Of a stretch of DNA of 64,000 bases, positions 11,946 through 24,160 are shown piece by piece (positions within the stretch are counted from its first letter, which is position 1; every line of letters starts with the position of its first letter). This DNA is from Spongilla lacustris. Lineage: Eukaryota > Porifera > Demospongiae > Spongillida > Spongillidae. The stretch is taken from assembly GCA_949361645.1 (NCBI GenBank), contig OX442433.1:914110-978109 (forward strand), written 5' to 3'. Below the pieces are notes generated by a model. The model did not search any database. It had not been told where the DNA came from and saw nothing but the letters and a program-made list of their open reading frames with translations. The position numbers and the translations under genes are program-made.

Positions 11946-12881
11946 CCTAATTTTTTCTTCTCCACCAGGAGTATTAAAATAGTGTCAAACCTGACAGCAC
12001 ATCAATATTTCCTAGCTTGTTCACTAAAGCTTGGACTTGGTGTATTCGTTGCAATTTATAGCACACTGGGATTTGTCTTATTGGTATCGGGTGCTACGAT
12101 GGTGAGCTGAGCAGCCCAGCTTGGCCTCCTTCTTCGTTATTTTATCGATACCTTTATTGTTCTTCGGATATCTTTAACTCGGAGTTCTCTTTGGCTTGGT
12201 CAGAATTAGAACCACCTGTTGTTTACAGAGCTATCATTTTGGAGGGGTGGGTACTAAATTCAGTACAGTGGACATCGTGCACTGATCCAGAAGGTAAGCC
12301 TAGAACACCGATGAGTAAGAGAGATATGGCTGTTAGAATTCTCACTCCATAAGTAGTGACGAATGTTTTGTTGTCCCAGACAAGGTGATCGTATTTCATG
12401 AATAATCGATACAGTTCTGTATGTACATATGTATTATATACAGGAATGGATTACCACATGCAGCAAGTGCCCAAACACTGCAGAGTGTGTGGGCAATGGC
12501 TAAAATGTGCAAACAGAAGCAAACACTTACAGCCAGCTATGATTGCCGCGGCAAAACATTTGCAGCACATTGCATTTGGCCATTTGACCATTCATCAAGT
12601 CATCACTAGCTTTTACTAAAAAAAGATAGGACATTCATCTTATGTTATCACAATGTTTTTTGCTCAGTTCTTGTGTCTGAGCATCGGTATTGTTTTTTGA
12701 ATCCACGAGGTCTCTGTTCCCCGCAAGCAGTATCTTTGCTTTTGAGTGCAAAAACCAACGGTTCACAAGAGAAGGCGATTTAATTTCTGCTATATAAAAG
12801 GGTCAATGGTGCTTGTAACTTGTGGTGTAGCGTTCATTTCCTGCACGTTCTGCGCAGCATATTCCTAAGGACATAAGTTGT
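11946..12881. other. Non-coding spacer; first 300 bp homologous to gene D intron 10
   Basis: 11946-12241 aligns with 59370-59620 in gene D intron 10 up to the shared GTTGTTTACA. After that the two loci diverge. 12242-12881 holds no recognisable gene. Confidence 0.5.
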
Positions 12882-13130
12882 CCAGTTCGCTGCTATGGGG
12901 CTTCACAACCATTTAAAAATTTCTGGGCGTAGGGGGGATGTCCATACGTTCAACGAGAGCAGACTACCATGGACCAAGATTTGTTATGCAATATTGTTGT
13001 GAATATAGTGTATTTATGTACTTGGTAATAATATGTGTAGGACTAGGAATACCCATCCCACTGCAATCCGATTGGACTGCACTCCCCGTTGCAGCAGAAC
13101 AAATCTTGGCACTGATAGGTTTGTCACCGG
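12882..13130. repeat. Left part of host repeat carrying the Ginger insertion
   Basis: This segment, together with 17158-17208, is present as a single continuous reverse-complement copy at 59621-59931. The Ginger transposon sits exactly at the join. The host repeat is about 300 bp, non-coding and of unknown class. Confidence 0.7.
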
Positions 13131-13201
13131 TGTAACAGGATAGCGTGTCCCCCCGGATACATTGTCCGCCTACGGACAATGTATCCTAGGATACATTGTC
13201 C
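13131..13201. repeat. Left terminal and subterminal repeats of the Ginger element
   Basis: The terminal inverted repeat occupies about 13131-13153. Inside it lie repeated GGATACATTGTCC blocks and, at 13174-13201, a perfect 28-bp palindrome whose half is GGACAATGTATCCT. The same palindrome occurs at the right end. Such subterminal arrays typically bind transposase; that role is inferred. Confidence 0.75.
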
Positions 13202-13365
13202 CCCTTTAGGATAGACTGTCCCCCCCCACCATCGACACATCCATATACATTTGTGTGTTTGATCTGAAGTTCTCCATAGGCCCAGCAATAACTAGCGGAC
13301 AGGTGACTCCGTATACTACGGATCACTTCCGTTCAAACACGTGCCGTCGTATCAAAGAGTCAAAG

Positions 13366-16300
13366 ATGAGCGTTAGTGAGGACAAGAATATTACAAAGGA
13401 GGCGCTGTTGTACAACGACATTTATAAGTACTTACTCGAAGGCGCGTATCGCGAAGAAGCAACAAAGGATGAAAAGAGAATGATCAGAAGAAGTGCTGCG
13501 TTGTTCTTTGTAAAAGATGGTCTACTGTTTCGAAAGGACGAGTTGAGAAAAGAAGGAAAGCAGTGGATAGCGGACAAGGATAATCAGCTCAAGGTCATGC
13601 GATCGTGCCACGACGAGAAGATTGGTTAGTTTGTTACATGTAACTATATGTATACTCATAGACCGTCATTTCTACGTGCAGGTGGCGGTCACTTCGGTCG
13701 CGATAAGACCCTGCATAAGATTTGTGAGCGATTCTACTGGCGCGATATGACCTGTGACATAAAAGAATATGTACGGACCTGCGAGAGCTGCCAAAAAGGC
13801 AATCCCAAAACCATCAAAGCTTCTTCCGTGCTTCATCCAATTGCAGTGAAGGCAGAAGTATGGCACCAAATTGGAATTGACATTGTTGGTCCACTAAAAC
13901 AAACGCGAAAGGGAAACAGGTAAGAGTATTGTACAGGGTCTCTTACAGAAGCTTGGCAATATTTATGACTTTTGATTAATTAATTGATAGCTAATCTTAT
14001 TATAAGGCATTTACAATATATGAAGCTTACTAAAATAAGATCTGTTGAAATTTTAGTAACCTGAAACGGTGAAGGTTTGGTTATGCTTAATTAGCCCATT
14101 GTTAACATGGTATAATGTGTACATCACTCTTAATTCAGTTTAGTAATGAAGGGCTTGATTTACATTAATAGTTTGTGTTGTGAATTTTCTAATTCAAAAT
14201 AAGTCAGTAAATCATGCAATGATTTGTTTACAAGATTTATTTTTTTAGTTATAACTTGCATTTCAGAAAAATTAACAGTGCAGTTGCTGTATTCCTTGTG
14301 CTACACAAATATATACATGTATACAGGTATCTGGTCACCTGCACTGATTACTTCTCCAAATGGCCAGAAGCTTGTGGGCTACCATCAAAGAGTGCAGATG
14401 GAGTAGCACATTTTCTTCACACGCTGATAATGAGATTTGGATGTTTTCAAGTGTGCATATCAGATCAGGGTCGTGAATTTGTCAATGAAGTAAACCAGAG
14501 ATTGTTTGACAGAGTTGGAATAGAACATAGGATCAGCAGTGCGTATCATCCTCAGACGAATGGGCTAGACGAGAGGATGAACCAAACAGTCACTAAGGCT
14601 TTAATAAAGTATGTTGAGACTGAAGAAGATGATTGGGATGAATATCTGGATGCAATTCTTTTCTCTTATCGAACAAGCATTCATGCCTCAACGAAGTACA
14701 CCCCATTCTTTTTAATGTTTGGCAGAGAAGCAGTGCTACCCATAGAACTGCAACTTCATGAAGAAACTGGTGCTCCTATTCCAAACAGTGTCACCAGCAT
14801 ACCATTTGAGAACAAGGTATTGAAGTATGTAACTCATTTTGCTGAAATTCAAGGCAAAGTGTTTTCACAAGCTCATTTGAATATTCAAAAAGCCCAAAGT
14901 CATCAGAAGCTGCAGTATGACAGGAGACACTGTACCATTGAGTTCAAAGTTGGGGATCTTGTACTGAAGAGAAATATGAGGAATATTGCACGTGTTGGTG
15001 GACGCAAACAACGACAATGGTCAGGACCCTACATAATCCATGAAGTTCATAAGAAAGGTTTATATTCACTCAGGCAAATTGGTGGAAAGGTCCTCTCAAA
15101 AAAGGTTAATACTGCTGCTTTGAAATTATATAATGAGAGACCCAAAGAGTACAATGTTGAAATGAAAGGTGATGTGGACAAAAAGACTAAAGTGAAGTTT
15201 GATATTTCTAGTGAAAAAATGAATGCTGTAGTGCACCAAGTGATTGATAGCACAAAGCAGCAAAATGGTATTGCTTTGGAATACAATATGCTGTCTCATG
15301 ATGATAAAATTATTTCAGAGCAACTTAATTCACCTCACCTTCTTCGACTATGGAGGACAGGTGCTCGTGCACTTTGCTATTCCTCTGAAGAAGATCAGTG
15401 CCATGATGTAAGCTAAAGGTTTGCGTGATGTTTAATTAGTAATCATGTACTGTTTCTTTTCATACCATATAGTTCAATGATTTCAACTTACAAGAAGATG
15501 AATTTTTGTTAAGCCGAGATTTAATGGTTGCATTCTGGATGGATTGTCGTTTGTATTGTGATGAAGCTCCTATGCAACAGGCTTATGGAGGTGATTTTGT
15601 TATAGTTAATGAAGCATTGTATGACCAGTTTGCTGATTTCAAGAAGAAGGTGTCACGCCCGAATTTGGCTTTTGTGAAAAATGTACCACTCTTGACCTAC
15701 TGGTTAAAAGTCAGCAAAATTACTTCTATCAAGCATATTGTAATAATGGATGAAATATTCTTCCTGATGACTTCATCAGACTTAGACACACTGTGCCAAT
15801 GGGTACTTGATACTAAAATGTCTCCAAATGGTATGTGATTCCTGTTTGTGTCAGTTTAAGCCATGTCTTGTTGCATCTGGTACTCAGCAATGTCATTGTA
15901 GATTATTATACTAAGTAATTCCACTCAAATAGAAGTGTTTGTACATTACTTAATTATTTTCCATGCAGGCACTGGTGAAGAGATTGAAAATGTTTCAGAT
16001 GAAGAACTGTCATTGTGCTCTGACTTAGAAGATCAAGGTCATGAAGACAAGTGGTTGAAGATTGCAGGAATTCAGCTTTACAGGAGTCATCACAACATGA
16101 TTGTGGCAGAGAGTGGATGGCTGAATGATGAAGTAATCAATGTTGCACAAAGTTTGCTCAAAAACCAGTACAAAATGAAGGGGTTTCAAAACACTGCACT
16201 TGGTTGTAATTTATCATTTGACATCGTGCGTACTGAGTTCATCCAAATTCTGTTTAATGGAAACAGTCACTGGGTAACAATTTCTACAGTTGGACTGCCA

Positions 16301-16819
16301 CAACCAGCTTGTTGTATAAATGTCTACGACAGTTTATATGAAACACTGACAGACTTCACCAAAGATCAAATATGTGCTCTATTGTGCAGTGGTGAGCTCT
16401 GCATAACTGCCAGATTAATGAAGGTGCATAAGCAGAAGAATATGTCAGATTGTGGCCTCCTTGCCATTGCATATGCAACCAGCATATGCAATGGTGATGA
16501 TGTCTGTACTATTCAGTATGCTAGCAGTATGAAAATGAGAGCTCATTTGGTAAAGTGTTTTCAAGAAAGCAAAATGAGCCCATTTCCTAGTACTGTAGTG
16601 CTGTCTGAGGTCTCATATGTTGAAGACAAAATTTCTGTTATATGTCACTGTCGTATGCCTGAGAAAGGAAAAATGATCCAGTGTGCCCAATGCAAAGAAT
16701 GGATACACCAAACATGTGAAAAAGCTATACCTCGCAGGGCGTGGACTGAAAGGATGTTTGTATGGTACTGCAAGTCTTGTAAAAAAGGAACAACTCGAAA
16801 AGAACTGGTCGCTGTTTGA
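13366..16819 (+). CDS. Ginger transposase: integrase, Ulp1 protease, PHD finger
   Basis: Five exons (13366-13624, 13682-13919, 14327-15407, 15473-15830, 15969-16819) join in phase to 2787 nt, 928 codons plus stop. Exons 1 and 2 build an H-x7-H / C-x2-C zinc-binding domain (CHDEKIGGGH ... CESC). Exon 3 has the integrase core with the D,D,E residues in CTDYFSKW, ISDQGREF and HPQTNGLDER, followed by a GPY/F-like WSGPYIIHEV. Exon 5 encodes a C48 cysteine protease with His in SHWVTIS, Asp in NVYDS, Gln in HKQKN and Cys in SDCGLLA. It ends with a PHD finger (CHC, CAQCKEWIH, YCKSC). It would bind the element ends in the nucleus and catalyse transposition; the protease may remove SUMO-like modifiers. 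The start at 13366 was chosen as the first Met that leads directly into the acidic N-terminal helix; the frame is open further upstream. Confidence 0.8.
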
Positions 16820-16992
16820 ATAAATGGACACGGTCACACGGATAATCGTATATGCGTCCTTTGTATATGCTCACTTGTATATGCCGTGGGCAACATGCTG
16901 CAGTGTTTGGTATTTGCACAGAAACTGTTTATATACAGGAGTCCACATGTGCACATGGCGCTTGTATGCATACATTGCCTGTGTCGGGGGAA

Positions 16993-17007
16993 GGGGGGGG
17001 GGGGGGG
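16993..17007. repeat. Poly-G run of 15 in the Ginger 3' end
   Basis: G run between the transposase stop and the right subterminal repeats. Confidence 0.85.
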
Positions 17008-17089
17008 ACAGGTAATCCTAAAGCGGACCGATAATCCTAGGAAGGAGTGTCCGTAGGGGGACAGCGTATCCTAGGATAGGGAGTCCGGC

Positions 17090-17157
17090 GGACAATGTAT
17101 CCTAGGATACATTGTCCGGCCGGACAGCCTATACGGCGGACACGTAATCCTATTACA
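17090..17157. repeat. Right subterminal palindrome and terminal repeat of the Ginger element
   Basis: 17090-17117 is a perfect 28-bp palindrome identical to that at 13174-13201. The terminal inverted repeat occupies about 17135-17157. Confidence 0.75.
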
Positions 17158-17208
17158 CCGGCCCTACTACCCGACCAAATGCGGTAGTATGGCCAGCCGA
17201 CTACAGCG
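17158..17208. repeat. Right part of host repeat carrying the Ginger insertion
   Basis: Continues the host repeat interrupted at 13130. The reverse complement is found at 59621-59668. Confidence 0.65.
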
Positions 17209-18279
17209 TTTGCGCATACCATTGCCGTATGACATGGAGTGTGTATGTAAAGTATTGATAGCGCACATAAACATGAGTGTTGTGTTTGAATCCTTTTTCA
17301 TATTTTGATTTGCTGGTTTTAACGAGCTTTGAAACATGGGTACTCAGTAATGAGATGTCTCTTTTCAATTATCAACATACATACCATAAGTTCTAATTGT
17401 AAAACCCAATGTCACTATACGCATAGCCAGGCAACAGTAGCGTGTGTGATATTATATTTCTATTGCCTGGCAACTGATAATATGAATTTGCACCTGCCTG
17501 AATTATTTCACAGTAGTTCATCACCAGCTAACAATTGTATAATCATATCTGCATGAAAAGGAATTTAATTGCTACGATTTGAAACTAATTTCATCTTCAT
17601 ACGACGTTCCTGTCGCGAGTTATACGTGATGAATGGAAGGAGGAGAAGAACAAAAATTAATTTTGGAGACAATCCTAACATAGGATCCACGTGATAATGC
17701 CATGGTTTCATATACACATTCAGGTGACATTAATCAGTAAATTTTGAAGAACTTATCTTATGTGTGAACAGGTGGTGCAGTTATAGATCACTTTTGTTTG
17801 AAACCAGGGTTTTAATTGGCTTGTAGTTTCAATTTTAACCTATCAGTGTATATTCACCAGCATGTCTTCTTTTGCTGCATGGTAGGAGCAACAATTATAA
17901 TTAGCTGTTTGTAAGTAATTTTTCTTGGCTGTATTTTTGGAGTCAAGGTTATCCAAACCGATCCAGTTACTGATGGTTATTCCTAAAATAACATTATTGG
18001 ATGTTAAGTATACAGGTAGCCCTCTATAACTCCCTTTCCTGAAATCCTGGATCCGCTCACTGAAACGCATTACACCCAAAGATAATACTGACAAGATGGC
18101 TAGATACCCAACTGGCAACTATACACACTACCGAGAACCTGGGGGATCACATTAAGGTTACTCCAAGTGCATTTGATGGTTAATGTGTATTGCAAGGGAT
18201 GATGACTGGCCACATAGCATAATTAATAGCCGTTGAAGTTATCATGCACAGATTGATTAAAGTTGCATTCTCCATATAG
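17209..18279. other. Spacer; right half is intron-10-type sequence of gene B
   Basis: 17209-17700 shows nothing recognisable. From about 17700 to 18279 the sequence aligns with 59940-60502, the end of intron 10 of gene D, and leads into the first surviving exon of gene B. Confidence 0.55.
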
Positions 18280-21200
18280 TTTGTAAAAGAATACCTCAGG
18301 GTTTATAAGTTACCGCTGGGGGTAAGGATATGTGATGGTACTTGGAATGTATTCATTGGTGAAGTCATCAGCAGGTAAGGTAATATTACATGCATATGAA
18401 TTGTAACCTTGTGAACTAATTCTCATGCAGGCATTCAGGAGCTCATACCCATCGGTTTCTGGATGATTTTGTTAAGACGGTTGGGGACCATTATGTCAAG
18501 GATGGACAATCCTATAACTAGCTGTTTGGTTTACCAGAGGACACTGATAAGGGCCATCCTGTGGCTGTGGAGGTCCAGAGTGAGTTCTCAACCTTCATAC
18601 AAAGCTACATCCATCGTAATGCACTGAAGATTGACTTGCTTCAGAAAATGGATACGATTTTCGTAGGTATCTGAACTTGCAGCCACCATACAATACCATC
18701 AATTTTGGGCATGGAATTATGTGTGACATTCTTTTCAAGCACATAATTTAGGGAATTGATGATGGTGCAAAAATGCACAGTAAAGTATAGGATGTCGATT
18801 TATAACATCAACTCACTACTATAGAGCATAGCGGTTATGAGCTGCAACAAAGACCATACAGTAGCAATACTAAACATACGTAGAAATGGCTTATTCATTA
18901 GGAATAAAAGTCATGTAAATTGTGATGTGTACACAGGTTCTCACGAATGTGTTTTATTTCTGTCTTAAATAAGCTATATAACTGTAATTATATAAATGAG
19001 CCACTACTGTAAAGAATATTTCAATTGGCAAAATCAATTTGAAATAACCCACACATGAAATGTATCTGTCCACAGGAGGTCATCCCTGTGCTAAGGACCC
19101 TTCAGAGTGGCGAGGGCCCAGCTGAACATGTGCTGACCACAGCTAGTACCAGACTTCAAAAAGACTTATCTTGGATTCAAGCCCTAAATCCACAACAAAG
19201 ATTTTGTTGGGGAATTGTGGCTACCTATAGTTCAATGATCCCTAGTAGTATCGTAACTGATAAGTTTGAACTGGATCCATTTCTATGGCATCGTGATCTC
19301 ACAGCTTGGTCAGATTTATGCCTCCTATTGCAATGGTAAGAAGCTTCCAGTGAGTGAGAGGGTCCTAGCTGACACTCTTCCCCAGGACATAGCCCGTCTC
19401 CCCAGTGATGATGTTCACAAATATTTTGAATGGGTGAGGAGGCTTCAAAAGGTACTACTTGACTGGCAGAGGAAGATAACTGGGAATGATTGCAATTATG
19501 ATGACATCATGATGTATGCTTTTAACCAAGCCAAGCTGTTCCAAATAGGTCAGTTAGTTTGCTGTAGGTCAGCTATCATTGATTTAAAAAGTATTAAATC
19601 ATCAATGAAATACTATCTCGTACTGTTTGAAAAAATCATTGCACACTTTATTAAATATATCCCAGCCAATCCAGATGCCAAGTACTGTACCTTACCTCAA
19701 ATTCATCATCAATATGGAGTTTTGTTTCCTTCCAAGTTCACAAAACATTTGCTGTTGCCAGGAGATAATGTTTCCACATCAGGAGAGCAGCTGTTAGTAA
19801 ATCCAATTACACCAAGTACAAATGGCACATTTCAACCTCCAGGTCAGAATGTGTCTCTTTGGGCAACAAAGGGACTTACTGTGAAGGAACTTGTTGTACT
19901 GGCTGAGCAGCTTGACCAGTTTGTTAAACCTATTCTGGACCACATGCATATGTTGGTTTTCTTCAGCCTTCATCAAAGTGAGATCTTAAATAATTACCTC
20001 CTTCTTCAACTGAGGAAAGAGTTCTCTGTCAAAAAGGCAGCCCCATCTCTCCATCCCTCAATGATGCCCAGCCTTACTCTTTCAGCTCTTCAAATGTTGG
20101 GCAAGGAGAGGGAGGAGGGGCCCAAAGAGGAGGGTGTGTCCCTTCAAATCCTTGCAAAGGCTCTGAATACTACCAGGGAACTCCTTGTCAAACTGATCCA
20201 AGGGACAGCAAAGTACTCTGAGATCATAGCTGAAGATGGAGAGCTGAAACTGGAGAATATTAACATTGAGGCCGAATTCAATACCTTTACAGCTTTTTTT
20301 GCCACGGTAGAGCTAGCACCTCAGGTGAATAGCCACGATGGGCTGAAGGGTATCTTAAGTATGCTTGAACTGTTCCAGTATACTTCTGTCCATATTCCAA
20401 CTATCCAAGGTGTCTGTGATCAGTATGAACTGGAGGGTTGTTTGAAGGACTCCAGTTTGAAGAAGCTGGTGAAGTTGGCTGAAGAAGTGGAGGGGAGTAG
20501 GGCTAACCTGATACCACTGGAGGCAGTAGAAAAGATGCATCTTGTCAAAAAATCCTTATGTCTTAAAACATTAGGGCCATATCACAGCCTTGGCTTATTT
20601 GCAGCTGTAGCTAACAGTGCAGCATTGTTTCAGTTTGTCAGGGACATGAAGTTTGATGGTGAAAAGGGTCAGGCTGTGTTTGGTCAGCAGTACCAGCTGA
20701 TCACAGCCCAGCTTCAACATGAGGAGTACAATGAGAATGTCCTGAATCACCTCTATGCAGCATACAAGTTCATCTTACCATTTATGGATACCAAACAAAA
20801 CTTCAGCTCACTGATGTCCAAGGTGACCAGCCTTGATGTCTCTGGTGGACTAAAGCAGCTGGAGACTGTCAACTCTAACATCACTCTCATTCGCCTATGG
20901 TTCTCTAGAGCTGAGGTTGGCAAATGTGTGCAATAGTGGATATCTGTCAAGAATGTCTATGTGATTATCATCACTGTAGTGTCGGTATGTAATAGATCTG
21001 TTAATATGCACTGCGAAAGGCCATTAACAATACTCGGCATAGAGTTAAATGGAATGCCGGATTCACTGTGGCCCGATGCTAACATTGACATCTTGTCTTT
21101 ATTGCCTCTTGTAGCAATAGTGGTTATTGCGCAAATCGCAATGACTGATATATTGTTCTTTAGTTTTCAGATGAGTACCTCAGCATGTATAAATTATCAC

Positions 21201-23309
21201 GCAAAATAAGGATATGTGATGATACGTGGAATGCTTCAATCAGTGAAGTTGTAAGCAGGTATGGTAATATAGTCATACTATTGTGTGTGTTGCACACTTG
21301 TATTCACACAGGATGCCAGGAGCCCACAACCATTGTTTCATTCTCAATTTTATGAAGACAGTTGGAAATCATTATGTCCAGGATGGACGATCCCATGACT
21401 TCATCCTAGACCTTTTGGATATAAATGTTCCCCAGTTATTTGGTCTACCAGATTACACTGATAAGGGTCATCCTGTGGCTGTGAAGGTCCAGAGTGAGTT
21501 CTCAGCCTTCATACAAAGCTACATCCATCGTAATGCACTGAACCACTTTTTATTTGTTCAAGTATCGGTACGTATGTGACCTCACCACCATGTCTAAAAG
21601 TATATTTTTTCTCATCTTGGCACATAGTCTATTATTCCTGGACAACCTAATGAGTTTCAGCAGCTCATTTTGAATGTTATCCAAAAGGGTAAGTCAGAGC
21701 TTCACAAAGAAATGTGCTGTGTGTGTGGGTGAGTATGTGTGCTGTGTGTATATGTGCTGTGTGTATATATATGTGTGTGTGTGTGTGCCCTATTCCTTTT
21801 TGGGATCTGTGATCCATGTAACTTTCAAACCTGGGCTATGTACAAAGGAATTGGATATGTTGATGTACAATCTTTTTTGCCGAAGGCATAATTATTATAA
21901 GGTGAATGTAACAGAGGGTTATTCTAAATGTGTAATGATATACATGTAATATAGTTAACTAAGGCTCAAATGTTTTAAAGCATATATGACAGTGAACTGC
22001 TACAATGCAGAGTACAGAGCTCCACACATTTAAGCATGGTATAGAAGGATTCTCAAAAATGTACAAAGAATATCAATATGTGGATGCAAAAAAAAAATCA
22101 CCTGTGTTTCTAACTATGATATTCCTGCTAATCACAAAGTATTGTCAAATATCCGCAGATCAATCTATCTCACTTTTGTAGTGAATGTTACTAAGCTAAA
22201 CTGAAATATCATGTATGCCTACTTTTAAAAGGGTGTCATTATCAGATCTTTCATATCCTATGCTCCAACATAACTGGATGGTTAACCATCTTTTGTATGC
22301 AATCACTTTGCCGGCATTGTTTAGTAATGAATAGCGAGACAAATATGTTGAAAAAAGAGTTAAATGAAGTACAACAGAAAATGGATGAAGAGATTAAAGT
22401 GAACCGACAATGCAAAGAGGAGCTGGACCTTCTAAGGAAGGAACTAGATGAGACGAAGAGAGAACGAGATGAGCTGTGCAAAGAACACTCCAAGTGTATG
22501 GACCACTGGAAAGTGCCAAGCCATCATGTAACATTGCTGGAGAAGTCACTAGGAGGAGGAGCCTGGGGGTATGTTAAGGAAGGAAAGTTCAGAGGGCAAC
22601 TGGTGGCTGTCAAGTGCATTCATGAGGCCATTGTTGCCCAACATACTGTCAGGCGAGTACATCGTGAGATCTGTACCTTGTCCCAAGTACGCCATCCCAA
22701 CCTTGTGCTGTTTATGGCAGCTGTGCTGGATGACCAGGGAGGACCCATGATCATCACTGAACTGTTGGACACCACACTGAGGAAGACAGCCTCCTTAACA
22801 TGGCCCAGTGCATGGACATATTTCGTGATGTTGCCTGTGCCCTCTGCTACCTCCATGAGCTAAAAGCCCCCATCATCCACAGAGATGTCAGCTCAGCCAA
22901 TGTTCTCTTGCAGGCTCTAGCCAAAGGCAGGTGGAAAGGGAAATTATCAGACTTTGGATCTGCCAATTGGGCCAAGGATGCCATCACCTTAGGGGAGGGT
23001 GCCATAGTGTACACTGCCCCAGAGGCGTACCCTATTCCTCCCTCTTTCCATCACAAAGCACCACCACTACCACCACCCCAGACCACCAAGATTGATGTGT
23101 ACAGCTATGGGATATTGTTGTGTGAGGTCACACTGAGGGAGTTCCCCAATCCTTACCTTCTTCATGAGATGAAAGAGAAGATGAAGACCAAACATGTCCT
23201 CCTCCATTCCCTGATGGAGAGGTGTGCCAATGGTGACCCTGCCCAACGATCATCAATGACTGTTGTTATTAAGGAGTTAGATAATGTTAAGTTGTCTGGC
23301 ACTGTTTGA
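18280..23309 (+). pseudogene. Gene B: 5'-truncated, multiply broken paralogue of gene C
   Basis: Surviving exons correspond to the second half of gene C: 18280-18374, 18431-18662, 19076-20915, 21164-21258, 21312-21567, 21628-21688 and 22325-23309. All exons upstream of module 1 are missing. Exon 18431-18662 has lost about 35 bases and carries a TAG near 18520. The short exon after it is deleted. The large central exon has one extra base near 19270 (relative to C), shifting its frame, after which it is open to the donor at 20915. The kinase exon has lost part of the coiled-coil repeats and a 10-base piece near 22787, just after LDTTLRK, so the catalytic loop is out of frame. At least four independent lesions make it a pseudogene. 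It is closest to gene D in its introns. Confidence 0.8.
21716..21790. repeat. GT-rich microsatellite in intron 17 of gene B
   Basis: Interrupted GT/GTAT tract shortly after the donor at 21689, matching the GT tracts of A and C in position. Confidence 0.7.
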
Positions 23310-23520
23310 TGTTATTCTGTACATGTAGTACAGTACTATTAGTAGTATTATACACCACCACTGTGCCATGCATAAATCTTCAATGTATTTAATTAAATAT
23401 AGCTAGACCTGCATAACTCAGACCTAATCTGGGTCATTTATCCCCTGGCAAAGAAATGTGTCTAATTAAAGTAACCTAACAACAACTATACTTGTACAAG
23501 ATCTAGAGATTTAATCAAAA

Positions 23521-23760
23521 TGAAATTGGTGATGTAGGATTTCTGGACAGCAACTGAGTAAAAACTATGGAACAAGGATTACAGAAATTATACATTCATT
23601 AATATTACATACATCAGTGTACATTTGGCAAAAAAAGATATGCAAAATAGTGTAGGTCTGTAATATTTATAAATTAACGAATGCATAATTTCCGTAATGC
23701 CTTTCCCCCCATACTTTTTACTCAGTTCCTGTCTAGAAATCCTACATCACCAATTTAAAA
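23521..23760. mobile_element. Fold-back MITE
   Basis: The left arm (TGAAATTGGTGATGTAGGAT and on to about 23610) is repeated inverted at about 23668-23752 (ATCCTACATCACCAATTT), with roughly 85% agreement by eye and a 60-bp loop. The right arm alone occurs at 11535-11615. Confidence 0.65.
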
Positions 23761-23997
23761 TTTGTATATCTTTTTGTTCCCACTCATTTGTATTGAACCT
23801 GCCATATCAGCCTAGTGGGACTACATCAGCCTATAGCTACATGTAGTGTCTGGCACCCGTTTACGCTCGATGTTTACATGTACGTTCGATCTGTTTCTGA
23901 AGAGCGCTTCAGTGGTACACAACCGCAGGGGGATTCCCAGGCCCGTAGCCAGGTTGTGTGTTGGGGGGGTCCAAAGCAGGCTATAAATGGACTCAAC

Positions 23998-24160
23998 CAG
24001 TGGTGTAGCCAGGATAATACATGTATGTATGGTAGGGCCCACACTGAGGGTTTGTATGAAATTGAGAAAGCCCTTGGAAGGTGTGGGAGGCGTGCACCCC
24101 TCCCGCCCAGCTAGGGGGCAGCGCTCCCTAATCGGGGTCTGGGGCAGAGCCTCAGGAGCT
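23998..24160. mobile_element. G/C-rich MITE fragment related to the 1232-1708 element
   Basis: Starts CAGTGGTGTAGCCAGGA and contains the inverted GCGCTCCCTAATCGGGG motif with GGGGCAGAGCC seen in the elements at 1550-1620 and 2080-2130. No clear right terminus. Confidence 0.4.

Larger units (their letters stand above)
13131..17157 (+). mobile_element. Complete Ginger-type DNA transposon
   Basis: The 4027-bp element starts TGTAACAGGATAGCGTGTCC and ends with the near inverse (TGTAATAGGATTACGTGTCC read on the minus strand). Both ends are flanked by CCGG (13127-13130 and 17158-17161), a 4-bp target duplication, though CCGG is palindromic and could partly belong to the termini. It carries one five-exon gene with a gypsy-like integrase, a Ulp1-type protease and a PHD finger. 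From established knowledge, Ginger elements are cut-and-paste transposons with gypsy-like integrases, TGTNR-type termini and 4-bp duplications, and they lack LTRs and reverse transcriptase, as here. The intact gene and ends suggest recent activity. Confidence 0.85.

Noticed and set aside
13255..16819. The integrase gene as part of a gypsy retrotransposon
   Set aside because: No LTRs, reverse transcriptase, protease of the aspartic type or RNase H nearby; terminal inverted repeats, introns and the Ulp1/PHD extension fit a Ginger DNA transposon.
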